The translations under genes and the position numbers were made by a program. A stretch of 64,000 nt of DNA from contig NZ_LDPV02000053.1 in NCBI RefSeq assembly GCF_001038425.2, positions 62,001 to 126,000 of the forward strand. Reading direction: 5' to 3'. Positions 18,041-27,072 of the stretch are shown here, piece by piece (position 1 is the first letter of the stretch; every line of letters begins with the position of its first letter). Below the pieces are notes generated by a model. That model did not search any database, was not told where the DNA came from, and worked only from the letters and a program-made list of their open reading frames with translations. The stretch comes from Ornithinibacillus contaminans. GTDB lineage: Bacteria; Bacillota; Bacilli; Bacillales; Amphibacillaceae.

Positions 18041-19210
18041 TTATGCAGTATCAACACTTCGAGAATCAATAATTAATCGTGCAACATTCAAACTCGAATG
18101 CCCCTTTGAATATAAATTCCATTCTTCTGAGAATGCTCTTATCCTATCTGTTTCATAATTATTGCTTTTAATAATTTCAATTATTTCCTCAGTGGTGCTT
18201 ACGACCTGGCCAGGCATTCGATTTTGATAATTTGAAATCAGTCCATTTTCTCCTTCGTATGCTTCTTTATCATACGCATAAAAGATCATTGGTCGTTCTA
18301 ACAAGGAAAATTCAAATGGAATGGAAGAATAATCGGTAATTAATAAATCCGTGCAAAGTAGTAAATGATTAATGTCGTAATAATCCGATACATCGTACAG
18401 AAAATTCTTATAAAGAATTGTTAGATTCGATGTTACAGCAGGGTGAAGTTTAAGGAAAAGGACATAATCAGTTGATAACGAATTATATAACTGCTCTATA
18501 TCTATTGCCAGTTGAAATTCATTCAATTCTTGTAACCTAAATGTTGGAGCATATAGGATTACTTTTTTTTGTTTTATAATTGGGTAACGGTGCAATAGTT
18601 TCTTCAATACGTTATCAGTTTCGGTACTCTTAAAGAAGAAATCGCTTCTTGGAATTCCGGTGCGTTTAATCCTAGAATCAGGTAAACCAAAGCTTTTTTG
18701 GAAAATAGCAGCCATTGTTTCTGAACCTACAATTGTATAGTCGAAACGGTTATAGACTTTTACAAAGCGTTTTCGTGAAATACTGCCTCTGTCATTAGTG
18801 GATGGTTGCTGTAGTCCAAACTTCTTAATAGCACCAGCGGCATGCCATAATTGAATACAGGTTGAGTCTTCACGAAATTTTGTAACAGATAAAAAAGCGA
18901 AATAATTATCTACCAAAATAGTTGTTGCAGTAGCTAAGTGGTAGATGGACTTTAAGAAAGAAAACGGTTTGCCTATAGTAAAAGGAATTACTTGAGAAGT
19001 ATTTGTATTGAAGGGGTAGTGACATGACGGTTCTTGCAATACAATAATTTCTTCATCTGAAAGAGTTTTAAGAGCTGCAGTGGTGTAATCGATATTGTCT
19101 CCAAATGATGCAACACAAACGGTTTTTATTTGTAATGGAAACACTTTAAAAAAGTTGAAGGCGATTTTAAAAAGAAGTAAATATATAAAGATAATTAATT
19201 CTCTAACCAT
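18041..19210 (-). CDS. CDP-glycerol:glycerophosphate glycerophosphotransferase (TagB/TarF family)
   Basis: A 389-residue Glyphos_transf family enzyme with a membrane-associating hydrophobic N-terminus (ELIIFIYLLLFKIAFNFFKVF). Family motifs: LWHAAGAIKKFGLQ, GIPRSDFFF, VILYAPTFR, FLKLHPAV, LLITDYSSIPFEFSLLERPM. It transfers glycerol-phosphate from CDP-glycerol to the WTA linkage unit, as primase (TagB) or primer extension (TarF). Its start overlaps the end of tagD by eight bases, so CDP-glycerol synthesis and use are translationally linked. Which step it catalyses relative to the paralogue at 23973 is not resolvable here; proximity to tagD favours a glycerol-specific step. Confidence 0.85.
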   Translation of the reverse strand: MVRELIIFIYLLLFKIAFNFFKVFPLQIKTVCVASFGDNIDYTTAALKTLSDEEIIVLQEPSCHYPFNTNTSQVIPFTIGKPFSFLKSIYHLATATTILVDNYFAFLSVTKFREDSTCIQLWHAAGAIKKFGLQQPSTNDRGSISRKRFVKVYNRFDYTIVGSETMAAIFQKSFGLPDSRIKRTGIPRSDFFFKSTETDNVLKKLLHRYPIIKQKKVILYAPTFRLQELNEFQLAIDIEQLYNSLSTDYVLFLKLHPAVTSNLTILYKNFLYDVSDYYDINHLLLCTDLLITDYSSIPFEFSLLERPMIFYAYDKEAYEGENGLISNYQNRMPGQVVSTTEEIIEIIKSNNYETDRIRAFSEEWNLYSKGHSSLNVARLIIDSRSVDTA

Positions 19211-19598
19211 TACTTTTAGAGAAGTCTTTTTTAATTTTAGTAGTGGATATACCTACAGTTCTAGGTAAATAGTTAACCACGCAATATTCCTTCAGATAAT
19301 CAAATTTTCCTTTCCAATCATCGCCCATTACAAAAACATCAATATCATACTTTTTTACATCTTCTATTTTTTGATCCCAACTAGTTTCCGGAATCACTAA
19401 ATCAACAAATTTAATTGCTTCTAGAATACCTTTCCTATCTTCAAAACTATAGTATGCTTTCTTATTTTTTACCTTGTTAAATTCGTCTGTAGAAAGTGCA
19501 ACAATTAAATAATCACCCATTTCCTTAGCGCGTCGAAGTATATTAATGTGGCCATTATGAATTAAGTCAAATGTTCCGTATGTGATTACTTTCTTCAT
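19203..19598 (-). CDS. tagD: Glycerol-3-phosphate cytidylyltransferase
   Basis: A 131-residue enzyme making CDP-glycerol from CTP and glycerol-3-phosphate. Signature residues are YGTFDLIHNGH at residues 7-17 (HxGH catalytic motif) and RTVGISTTKIKKD near the end. Length and sequence are typical of TagD/TarD. AGGGGAGG precedes the ATG. It heads a two-gene minus-strand operon with the glycerophosphotransferase, divergent from tagGH. The shared upstream region carries regularly spaced TTTACA boxes. Confidence 0.95.
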   Translation of the reverse strand: MKKVITYGTFDLIHNGHINILRRAKEMGDYLIVALSTDEFNKVKNKKAYYSFEDRKGILEAIKFVDLVIPETSWDQKIEDVKKYDIDVFVMGDDWKGKFDYLKEYCVVNYLPRTVGISTTKIKKDFSKSNG

Positions 19599-19641
19599 TT
19601 AAACTTACCTCCCCTTAATAATGGCATTTCCCTAATTTTAA

Positions 19642-19670
19642 TATATAATTATATTAGCACAACTTTACAA
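19642..19670 (-). promoter_or_regulatory. Promoter of tagD operon
   Basis: On the minus strand TTGTAA, 17-nt spacer, TATATA. The -35 hexamer overlaps the first of three regulator-like boxes. Confidence 0.5.
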
Positions 19671-19691
19671 TAAATTTACATTAGGTTTACA
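19664..19691. promoter_or_regulatory. Three 11-nt-spaced TTTACA boxes (WalR/PhoP-like site) between tagD and tagG
   Basis: TTTACA occurs at 19664, 19675 and 19686, exactly 11 nt apart; read on the other strand this is TGTAAA-N5-TGTAAA-N5-TGTAAA. That fits the WalR (YycF) consensus TGTWAH-N5-TGTWAH and also resembles Pho-box repeats. Both systems are known to control the tagAB/tagDEF divergent region of Bacillus subtilis 168. The distal box ends about 26 nt before a TATAAT for tagG, and the proximal box overlaps the tagD -35. Confidence 0.7.
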
Positions 19692-19717
19692 ATAAAATAA
19701 ACATAAAAAATTTATCG

Positions 19718-19723
19718 TATAAT
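19718..19723 (+). promoter_or_regulatory. -10 element for tagGH operon
   Basis: TATAAT about 40 nt before the tagG start. No -35 hexamer at the usual distance; the TTTACA boxes lie where an activator would bind. Confidence 0.45.
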
Positions 19724-19761
19724 TACTTGGAAACTTATTTCCCAAAAAAGAAAGGATATTT

Positions 19762-20568
19762 ATGAAATCCGTTACTAAAGTACTTTCAGAACAGATTAAG
19801 TATTTTTACTTATTAAGAAGACTAGCGTTATACGAAATTAAAATATCGAACAAAAATAATAATCTTGGGCTAGCCTGGGAATTAATAAATCCATCTATAC
19901 AGATAGCAATATATTGGTTTATTTTTGGCTTTGGAATTAGGGAGAGAGAACCTATTGATGGGGATCCTTTTTTTCAATGGATGTTAGCAGGTATAGTTAT
20001 ATGGTTTTTCTTTAACCCATCAATCATTGAAGGATCAAAGTCGATCTATCAACGAGTTAAAATGCTTTCTAAAATGAATTTTCCCATGAGTCTCATTCCC
20101 AATATAGTTATTTTCTCGAAATTTTACTCGCATATTGGATTGCTTGTATTGACCATGTTGCTATTGAATCTTACAGGTTATCCTGTTAATGTATATTATT
20201 TACAATTACCATTGTATATATTTGGTGCATATATGTTTATATTCTCTCTATCATTAATTACATCAACTCTTAATACATTTATTCGAGACTTGCAAATGCT
20301 ATTGCAAGCAATACTGCGTATGCTACTATATATGACTCCTATATTATGGGCAACAAATAATTTACCAGAGTGGATACAAATAATTTTTAAGTTAAATCCT
20401 TTGTATTATCTAGTTGAGGGATACCGCTATGCCTTATTAGGGAAAGAATGGTATTTCATTAACCATTGGGAATATACATTGTATTTTGTGGGGATCATTC
20501 TAGTCCTGTTATTAATAGGTTCCTCCTTACATGTTAAGTTTAGAAGAAGATTTATAGATTTTATATAA
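19762..20568 (+). CDS. tagG: Teichoic acid ABC exporter permease (TagG)
   Basis: A 268-residue ABC-2 permease with about six spans that forms the WTA export channel. It parallels the first copy at 206: NNLGLAWELINPSIQIAIYW, IYQRVKMLSKMNFPMSLIPN, MLLYMTPILWATNNLPEW and FKLNPLYYLVEGYRYALLG are all shared in kind. GAAAGGA precedes the ATG. tagH follows after 20 nt and linkage-unit and ribitol genes follow on the same strand, so this is the exporter I assign to the poly(ribitol phosphate) chain. Confidence 0.9.
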   Translation: MKSVTKVLSEQIKYFYLLRRLALYEIKISNKNNNLGLAWELINPSIQIAIYWFIFGFGIREREPIDGDPFFQWMLAGIVIWFFFNPSIIEGSKSIYQRVKMLSKMNFPMSLIPNIVIFSKFYSHIGLLVLTMLLLNLTGYPVNVYYLQLPLYIFGAYMFIFSLSLITSTLNTFIRDLQMLLQAILRMLLYMTPILWATNNLPEWIQIIFKLNPLYYLVEGYRYALLGKEWYFINHWEYTLYFVGIILVLLLIGSSLHVKFRRRFIDFI

Positions 20569-20588
20569 GACAGTAGAAGGGATTTACT

Positions 20589-21386
20589 ATGGAAAAATCA
20601 ATAATAATTTCTAATGTGACCAAAAAGCATAAATTATATAATAAAACATCAGATAAACTTAAAGATATTTTGTTTCCAAAAGAATATGGTGAGGATTTTT
20701 ATGCGTTGAAGGGAGTAAACTTTGAAGCCGGGAAAGGAGATGTGGTTGGATTTGTTGGTATAAATGGTGCTGGTAAATCAACCCTATCTAACATTATTGC
20801 CGGAATACTTCCTGAGACAACTGGAACAGTCCTTGTAAATGGTGAGGTTGCTTTAATAGCAATAGCTTCAGGATTAAAAGAAGATTTAACAGGTAGAGAA
20901 AACATTGAACTTAAATGTTTAATGTTAGGTTTTAGCAAAAGAGAGATTTTGAGATTAGAGCCTGAAATAATTGAGTTTGCTGAATTAGGTAAGTTTATTG
21001 ATCAGCCTGTAAAGTCTTACTCAAGTGGGATGAAATCTAGATTAGGATTCGCAATCTCAGCCTCCATTGACCCAGATATTATCGTGATTGATGAAGCTTT
21101 ATCAGTTGGGGACAAAGCTTTTGCAGAGAAATGTTTTAAAAAGATGGAGAATTTTAAGCAAAAAGGGAAGACGATTATCTTTGTCAGTCATTCTATTGCA
21201 CAAATGAAGAAATTTGCTGATAAGATACTTTGGCTAGAGTATGGGAAGGTAAAGGCTTATGGACCTAAACAAGAAATTATTCCGCAATATGAGGAATTTA
21301 TAAAGGAATACAAGCAAATGACCGGTAAAGAAAAGAAGCAATATAAGGAAATGGTACTTAGGCAGCACGAAATTGTAGGAAATTAA
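20589..21386 (+). CDS. tagH: Teichoic acid ABC exporter ATPase (TagH)
   Basis: A 265-residue ATPase: Walker A GINGAGKST near residues 57-65, signature [12 protein letters not shown] near 143, Walker [14 protein letters not shown] near 163, switch histidine in VSHS. It partners TagG upstream and should energise WTA flipping. It ends shortly after the nucleotide-binding domain and lacks the C-terminal membrane span found in the other copy and the C-terminal extension of Bacillus subtilis TagH. GAAGGGA precedes the ATG. Confidence 0.9.
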   Translation: MEKSIIISNVTKKHKLYNKTSDKLKDILFPKEYGEDFYALKGVNFEAGKGDVVGFVGINGAGKSTLSNIIAGILPETTGTVLVNGEVALIAIASGLKEDLTGRENIELKCLMLGFSKREILRLEPEIIEFAELGKFIDQPVKSYSSGMKSRLGFAISASIDPDIIVIDEALSVGDKAFAEKCFKKMENFKQKGKTIIFVSHSIAQMKKFADKILWLEYGKVKAYGPKQEIIPQYEEFIKEYKQMTGKEKKQYKEMVLRQHEIVGN

Positions 21387-21445
21387 AAATAAAAAATAAA
21401 AAATCTGATAGTTATATGAGAGTATAACTGAAAGGTTGTTAAATT

Positions 21446-22219
21446 ATGTCTATTAGTACTCAATATAAAAAGCCCGATTTTAAAAGTAGTGATTTGGTCG
21501 ATAAAGTTAACATTATGGATATTAACTTTATTAATCTATCAAAGCAGGATTTGTTAGAGGAGCATCTATATCCTCAATTACTTAGCGAAGAAAAGTGTTT
21601 TATAGTAACGGCAAATCCTGAAATTGTAATGAGAGCTAGGGAAGATATTAATTATAAAGGTAACGTGGAATTAGCAGACTATGTTGTGCCAGATGGAGCA
21701 GGTGTAGTATTAGCTTCAAAGATTTTAAAACGGCCAATCGAGGAAAGGATAGCAGGATTTGATTTGATGTTGGACTTACTGGAATTTGCTAATGTTCAAA
21801 AGTTATCCTGTTATTTATTTGGTGCCAAGGATTATGTGAATGAGAGAGCGGTATTGGAGATAAAGAGACGATATCCAAATCTAAATATAGTAGGTTCCGA
21901 GCATGGCTATTCTCCACATGCAGATAAAATTGTAGCTGAACAGATAAAATTGTTGCAACCCGATATTATTTTGGTTGCCTTAGGTTCTCCTGCACAAGAA
22001 AATTGGATAACAGATAACCTCCATCAATTCGCGAAAGGCGTATTCATGGGAGTAGGTGGGAGCTTTGATGTACTAGCTGGTGAAGTTAAACGAGCTCCTG
22101 CTATCTGGATAAAATTGAACATGGAGTGGCTATATAGATTACTAAAACAACCATTTCGTTGGAAGAGAATATTAAAAGCGATAGAGTTTATGCTTAGGAT
22201 TGTTCTAAGAAAATTTTAA
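21446..22219 (+). CDS. tagA: N-acetylglucosaminyldiphosphoundecaprenol N-acetylmannosaminyltransferase
   Basis: A 257-residue WecG/TagA/CpsF family (GT26) enzyme adding ManNAc from UDP-ManNAc to GlcNAc-PP-undecaprenol, the second step of WTA synthesis. Recognisable are TANPEIVMRAREDINYKG, DGAGVVLASKILKRPIEERI (with the catalytic aspartate region), YLFGAKDYVNERAV, and LVALGSPAQENWI. The C-terminus is basic with amphipathic helices for membrane binding, as in the family. Donor is supplied by MnaA at 16870. The acceptor-making enzyme TagO is not in this window. Confidence 0.92.
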   Translation: MSISTQYKKPDFKSSDLVDKVNIMDINFINLSKQDLLEEHLYPQLLSEEKCFIVTANPEIVMRAREDINYKGNVELADYVVPDGAGVVLASKILKRPIEERIAGFDLMLDLLEFANVQKLSCYLFGAKDYVNERAVLEIKRRYPNLNIVGSEHGYSPHADKIVAEQIKLLQPDIILVALGSPAQENWITDNLHQFAKGVFMGVGGSFDVLAGEVKRAPAIWIKLNMEWLYRLLKQPFRWKRILKAIEFMLRIVLRKF

Positions 22220-22233
22220 TGAGGAGTGATTGA

Positions 22234-22947
22234 ATGATATACGCAGGTATTCTAGCGGGAGGAACAGGAACTAGAATGGGAAATGTTCCAATGCCAAAGC
22301 AGTTTTTATTATTAAATGAAAAACCGATTATTGTTCATACAGTTGAAAAGTTTATTTTAAATAGTAGTTTTAACAAAATTATTATAGCTACACCGAAAGA
22401 ATGGTTGAATCACACACAAGACATTCTGAAAAAATTTGGTTTAGATTTACCTAATATTACTGTTATCGTTGGGGGAAATGATAGAAACCAAACGATCATG
22501 TCTATTGTTAATTATATTGAATCAAATTTCAATTTAAATAATGAGGATATTATTGTAACCCATGATGCCGTTAGACCGTTTCTAACGCATCGGATTATAC
22601 AAGAGAATATCAATAATGCGCTTGAATTTGGATCAGTTGATACGGTTGTGGAAGCAGTTGATACAATTGTAGAATCAGAAGATAATAACTTTATTAGCTC
22701 TATTCCACGAAGAGACTTTATGTATCAGGGGCAGACTCCGCAGTCCTTTAACATTATGAAACTAAAGGAATTATATAATGCATTAACAGAGTCTGAGAAA
22801 GAAGTATTAACTGATGCTTGTAAGATATTCGCAATTAAAGGCGAAAGAGTAAAGCTGGTTCGGGGAGAAAACTTTAATATTAAAATTACTACTCCATTTG
22901 ATTTAAACGTTGCGAATGCAATAATTAAAGGGAGTCTAGACAAATGA
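22234..22947 (+). CDS. tarI: Ribitol-5-phosphate cytidylyltransferase
   Basis: A 237-residue IspD/TarI family nucleotidyltransferase: [20 protein letters not shown] at the N-terminus, [19 protein letters not shown] and a late TDACKIF segment. In this setting, overlapping tarJ and next to glycerol/ribitol phosphotransferases, it makes CDP-ribitol from CTP and ribitol-5-phosphate rather than acting in isoprenoid synthesis. GAGGAG precedes the ATG. Its stop overlaps the tarJ start by four bases (ATGA). Confidence 0.9.
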   Translation: MIYAGILAGGTGTRMGNVPMPKQFLLLNEKPIIVHTVEKFILNSSFNKIIIATPKEWLNHTQDILKKFGLDLPNITVIVGGNDRNQTIMSIVNYIESNFNLNNEDIIVTHDAVRPFLTHRIIQENINNALEFGSVDTVVEAVDTIVESEDNNFISSIPRRDFMYQGQTPQSFNIMKLKELYNALTESEKEVLTDACKIFAIKGERVKLVRGENFNIKITTPFDLNVANAIIKGSLDK

Positions 22948-23969
22948 TTAACCAAGTGTATCGTTTAGTCTCTCCTAGACAGTTCGAAATAACCTATACG
23001 GATAAGTCCATTATGTCGGATTGTATAATCGTAAGACCTACACACCTGTCTATCTGTGCAGCGGACCAACGTTACTATACGGGTACAAGAGGAAAAGAAG
23101 CAATGCAGAAAAAACTTCCAATGGCGTTGATTCATGAAGGAGTAGGAGAGGTTGTTTTTGATCCTATCGGCGAAATGGAGGTAGGGACAAAAGTAGTAAT
23201 GGTACCAAATATCCCCAATGAATCTAATCCGATTATTGCAGAGAATTATTTGAAATCAAGTAAGTTTAGGTCAAGCGGTTTTGATGGATTCATGCAGGAT
23301 TATATATTTTTAGGGCGAGATAGGATTGTGGAATTACCTAAAAATATAAATATGGATGTAGCCGCTTTTACTGAATTGGTAACTATTACGGTTCATGCCA
23401 TAAGTCGTTTTGAGAAGAAATCCCATCCTGTAAAAGAGGCTTTTGGAGTATGGGGAGATGGAAATCTAGGGTATATAACTTGTTTATTATTAAAAAAAAT
23501 ATACCCGCAGAGTAAGGTTATCGTTTTCGGTAAAACGGATTATAAGTTAAGTCATTTCTCTTTCGTAGATGAGATTATAAAAATTGATGATATACCAGCG
23601 AATACTCAAGTTGATCATGCTATCGAATGTGCAGGTGGAAAAGGTAGTCAATATGCAATTGAACAAATTATTGACTATATAAATCCTGAAGGAACGATTT
23701 GCTTGTTAGGAGTTAGCGAATATCCAATTGAAGTGAATACTAGAATGGTGCTTGAAAAGGGTTTAACTTTCATAGGCAGTAGCCGTAGTGGAGCAATAGA
23801 TTTCAGGAATACGATCGATATTTATAAGAAATTTCCTGAGATTATAGATTATTTAGAGACGTTAGTTGGAGAAGTGCATGAAGTAGTAAAGATAAAAGAT
23901 GCTACGGTTGCGTTTGAAAGTGATTTATCAAGTTCTTGGGGTAAAACAGTAATGAGATGGAAGATTTAA
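22944..23969 (+). CDS. tarJ: Ribulose-5-phosphate reductase (ribitol-5-phosphate dehydrogenase)
   Basis: A 341-residue medium-chain zinc dehydrogenase of the TarJ type that reduces ribulose-5-phosphate to ribitol-5-phosphate with NADPH, the substrate of TarI. Visible features: [13 protein letters not shown] in place of the usual CGSD zinc motif, [27 protein letters not shown] (dinucleotide-binding loop near residue 170), and [12 protein letters not shown]. Start overlaps tarI, so the two are translationally coupled, as in the tarIJ pairs of ribitol-type WTA clusters. The presence of both makes a poly(ribitol phosphate) polymer likely. Confidence 0.92.
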   Translation: MINQVYRLVSPRQFEITYTDKSIMSDCIIVRPTHLSICAADQRYYTGTRGKEAMQKKLPMALIHEGVGEVVFDPIGEMEVGTKVVMVPNIPNESNPIIAENYLKSSKFRSSGFDGFMQDYIFLGRDRIVELPKNINMDVAAFTELVTITVHAISRFEKKSHPVKEAFGVWGDGNLGYITCLLLKKIYPQSKVIVFGKTDYKLSHFSFVDEIIKIDDIPANTQVDHAIECAGGKGSQYAIEQIIDYINPEGTICLLGVSEYPIEVNTRMVLEKGLTFIGSSRSGAIDFRNTIDIYKKFPEIIDYLETLVGEVHEVVKIKDATVAFESDLSSSWGKTVMRWKI

Positions 23970-23972
23970 TCG

Positions 23973-25109
23973 ATGAATCCAATAAAGAAAATATATATTA
24001 TTATATTTAAGCTAATGTTACGTTTAGCTTATAAGGTTTTTAGCTTAATATTGAAGCGGGATAACAATAAGTTTGTCATTGCATTATATCGAAGTGATGA
24101 GTTAGATGGTAATCCCAAGTTCATCTATGATCAAATCATGGAACAAATTCCAAACGCTAAGGTTCATTTTGTTTATAGTCAAAATAAAATGAACCTTAAA
24201 CTTTATCGTGAAGTTTTAGAGTTATCGAATGCTAGTTATTTAATCCTAGACGATTATTATTTACCTATCTATCTTTTAAAGCCTAGAGCTGACTTGAAGG
24301 TTATACAGCTTTGGCATGCTGCAGGTGCTTTTAAGAAATTCGGTTATAGTACCTTGAACACCAAATTCGGACCAGATAAAGAGTACTTAAAGTTGGTACC
24401 TATTCATTCAAATTATACAAATGTATATGTCTCCTCTACTAATATTATTAACTATTATGCAGAAGCTTTTAACATGTCACCAAGTAAAATATATGCCCTA
24501 GGTATACCAAGAGTAGATTTTTTTAGTAATAAGCAGATTTATAATGAAGTAAGAGCGGATATTTCTAGAGAATATGTATTAGATAGATCCATCAATATAT
24601 TGGTTGCTCCAACTTATCGAGCAGAAGGTCGACATATGGAAACCTCCATAAATTTTAGTGAGGTCATTATAAGGGTGTCTAGTAAAATTACAAAGGGAAT
24701 AAGACTGATCTATAAACCACATCCATATACAAGTGTAGTGGAAATAAATAGGCTTAAAGCTTGCAAGAATGTATTGGTAGTTGATAAGTTTTCTATTAAT
24801 GAGTGGATGCTGGTTGCAGATGCTTTTTTAACGGATTATTCTTCAGCCGTGTTTGAATTTGGTTTATTAGAAAAACCTTTGGCACATTTTATGCCTGACT
24901 ATAAGGAGTATCTTGACAATAGAGGATTTTACCAAGACATAAGAGAAATATCAGATGGGTCAATACTATTAACAGAACAGGAATTATTAAACTGGTTAAG
25001 CGCAAGGAGAAAAGGTGAACATTTTAATACAACTAGAATGATTAACTATAACTTTGATAACCTAGAAAATATTTCTGAAAAAATAGTAAAGCATTTTACA
25101 TCTGAGTAA
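23973..25109 (+). CDS. CDP-glycerol/ribitol phosphotransferase (TarB/TarF-like)
   Basis: A 378-residue Glyphos_transf family protein with a hydrophobic/basic N-terminus that probably docks on the membrane. Motifs: FVIALYRSDELDGNPKFIYD, LWHAAGAFKKFGYS, GIPRVDFFSN, LVAPTYRAEGR, LIYKPHPYTS, FLTDYSSAVFEFGLLEKPLA. It starts 3 nt after tarJ. By size it is a primase or primer-extending enzyme (TarB/TarF class) rather than the main polymerase, which is likely the 630-residue protein encoded next. Together with the paralogue at 18041 it covers the two glycerol-phosphate steps expected in a ribitol-type pathway; which does which is open. Confidence 0.82.
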   Translation: MNPIKKIYIIIFKLMLRLAYKVFSLILKRDNNKFVIALYRSDELDGNPKFIYDQIMEQIPNAKVHFVYSQNKMNLKLYREVLELSNASYLILDDYYLPIYLLKPRADLKVIQLWHAAGAFKKFGYSTLNTKFGPDKEYLKLVPIHSNYTNVYVSSTNIINYYAEAFNMSPSKIYALGIPRVDFFSNKQIYNEVRADISREYVLDRSINILVAPTYRAEGRHMETSINFSEVIIRVSSKITKGIRLIYKPHPYTSVVEINRLKACKNVLVVDKFSINEWMLVADAFLTDYSSAVFEFGLLEKPLAHFMPDYKEYLDNRGFYQDIREISDGSILLTEQELLNWLSARRKGEHFNTTRMINYNFDNLENISEKIVKHFTSE

Positions 25110-25122
25110 TAGGGGGGATATT

Positions 25123-27015
25123 ATGTTGTTAACATTAATGGATAATAAAAACTTAAAAATTAGAGCAGATAGAACAGTCAATAGCAGTGTTACTAAATTA
25201 GAGATAAATGGGTCCTATCTTGAAATAGAAGGATATGCTAGCTTCGAAGGAATTGAATCATACCAAGAAGATAGAATTCGAAAAACTTTATACTTAGTTC
25301 CGGATATTGATGTAGAAAAGATTAGAGAAGAGCAATCTGAGAATACGATGGAATTAGAGGACCAAGAAATTCTGGAGCAATATATTATTAAAATTCCATT
25401 GGATAACTGTGCTCTTAATGAGCTTGGAAATGGAATTGAAATTGTTAGTGATAATAAATCATTGTTAGCAGGATATAAAGCTACAATAAATCTTTCTGTT
25501 ATTAGTAGTGGAAAACCTCTAAAAGAAGGAAATTACAATGTTTATATTAAAATAGAACAGATGCTTGAAACTAATGATCAAATCAAATATGAAAAACTTA
25601 TTTCATTGTCGGATGTAAGAAAATATTTGAATAACGATATCCTAAATACCAAGCTAAATTATTTCTCAGCTACGAAAGTGATGAAATATAATTTATTGGC
25701 AGCGTTTAATAAATTTAGCAAGACGCTTGAATTAAAAAATACACTTTTACAGGAGTTTGATCCTAGGGATTTACCCGATAATACCGATACGAAAGAAAAT
25801 AAGTATTTAAGATCACTAAAAAGAAAATTCTTTAAAGTAATGTATACTTTATTTTCCGTTCTGCCCATTAATAAAAGAAAAGTGACGTTTGCTTCAGATA
25901 GTCGCTCAGAACTAAACGGTAACTTCTTTTTTGTATATGAAGAGTTGTATAAACGGAATTTAAACTTAGATATAAGGTTTGTTTTTAATGAACGGATAAA
26001 TAACAAGAAAAACATAATGGATTTGATGAAAATTGCATATGAGTTTGCAACTTCAAAGATCATTTTATTAGATGATTTTTACCCGCTAGTATACCCTTTG
26101 AAAATTCGAAAAAATGCAGACCTAATTCAAGTTTGGCATGCTGCAGGTGCTTTTAAAACGTTTGGATATAGTCGAATGGGAAGACCTGGTAGCCCTTCAG
26201 CAAAGTCTAAGAATCATAAAAATTATACGAAGGTAGCAGTGAGTAGTGAAGGGGTGCGTGAAAATTACGCAGAAGGATTTGGAATTGCAGTCGATAAGGT
26301 TTTTCCTACTGGTGTACCTAGATCTGATATTTTCTTCGATGAAAATTATAAATCAGAAGTTCAGCAGACGTTATATAATAAATATCCTTTTATAAAAAAC
26401 AAGAAAGTTATCTTATTTGCACCAACGTTTAGGGGCAATGGTCAATCATCAGCTAATTATCCATTCGAAGTATTGAATCTAAAGAGAATTTATGAAGAGT
26501 TTCATGAGGAATATGTTTTTCTATTTAAGATTCATCCTTTTGTAAATAATAAACTTACCATTCCTTATGAATATGCAGACTTTTTCTATGACTTTAGTGA
26601 CTATCGAGAAATTAATGATTTATTATTAATAACGGATTTATTAATTACCGATTACTCATCCGTATGTTTTGAATTTGCTCTGTTAAATAAGCCAATGCTA
26701 TTTTTTGCATATGATGTTGAAGAGTATATAGAGTCTAGAGATTTCTATTATGATTTCTTTGATTTCATTCCTGGCCCATTAGTTAGAACAACTGAAGAAA
26801 TTATAAATCGTATAAAGGGTGAAAATTATCAGTTAGAAAAGATTAAACCATTCGTTAAGTACTTTTTCGGAGAAACATTGGGACATGCCTCAGCGAATGT
26901 TGTAGATCAATTGATAATACCTAGCTTAGATTCTACCCAAATTGATGTAACTGAATCTGACTTAACGCCTCCAAAATCAAGGATAGATCTATTTCAACGA
27001 TCATTGGATAAATAA
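25123..27015 (+). CDS. Poly(ribitol phosphate) polymerase, TarL-like
   Basis: A 630-residue two-part protein. Residues about 1-190 form a non-catalytic, strand-rich region (EINGSYLEIEGYASFEG, IVSDNKSLLAGYKATINLSV). A linker is followed by a Glyphos_transf catalytic domain from about 230: VTFASDSRSELNGNFFFVYE, VWHAAGAFKTFGYSRMG, GVPRSDIFFDE, ILFAPTFRGNGQ, LFKIHPFV, LITDYSSVCFEFALLNKPML. Size and architecture match TarL/TarK ribitol polymerases, which build the main chain from CDP-ribitol. GGGGGGA precedes the ATG. It is the last gene of the plus-strand operon, closed by a strong shared terminator. Confidence 0.82.
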   Translation: MLLTLMDNKNLKIRADRTVNSSVTKLEINGSYLEIEGYASFEGIESYQEDRIRKTLYLVPDIDVEKIREEQSENTMELEDQEILEQYIIKIPLDNCALNELGNGIEIVSDNKSLLAGYKATINLSVISSGKPLKEGNYNVYIKIEQMLETNDQIKYEKLISLSDVRKYLNNDILNTKLNYFSATKVMKYNLLAAFNKFSKTLELKNTLLQEFDPRDLPDNTDTKENKYLRSLKRKFFKVMYTLFSVLPINKRKVTFASDSRSELNGNFFFVYEELYKRNLNLDIRFVFNERINNKKNIMDLMKIAYEFATSKIILLDDFYPLVYPLKIRKNADLIQVWHAAGAFKTFGYSRMGRPGSPSAKSKNHKNYTKVAVSSEGVRENYAEGFGIAVDKVFPTGVPRSDIFFDENYKSEVQQTLYNKYPFIKNKKVILFAPTFRGNGQSSANYPFEVLNLKRIYEEFHEEYVFLFKIHPFVNNKLTIPYEYADFFYDFSDYREINDLLLITDLLITDYSSVCFEFALLNKPMLFFAYDVEEYIESRDFYYDFFDFIPGPLVRTTEEIINRIKGENYQLEKIKPFVKYFFGETLGHASANVVDQLIIPSLDSTQIDVTESDLTPPKSRIDLFQRSLDK

Positions 27016-27034
27016 TTGTCACGGCTATAAAGAA

Positions 27035-27072
27035 TTGAAAAAGAGTGATTCGCGTGAATCACTCTTTTTCAA
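27035..27072. terminator. Bidirectional terminator between tarL-like gene and third LCP gene
   Basis: Perfect 17-bp stem (TTGAAAAAGAGTGATTC and complement) with a 4-nt loop; T/A runs on both sides. The right arm includes the stop of the LCP gene. Confidence 0.95.
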
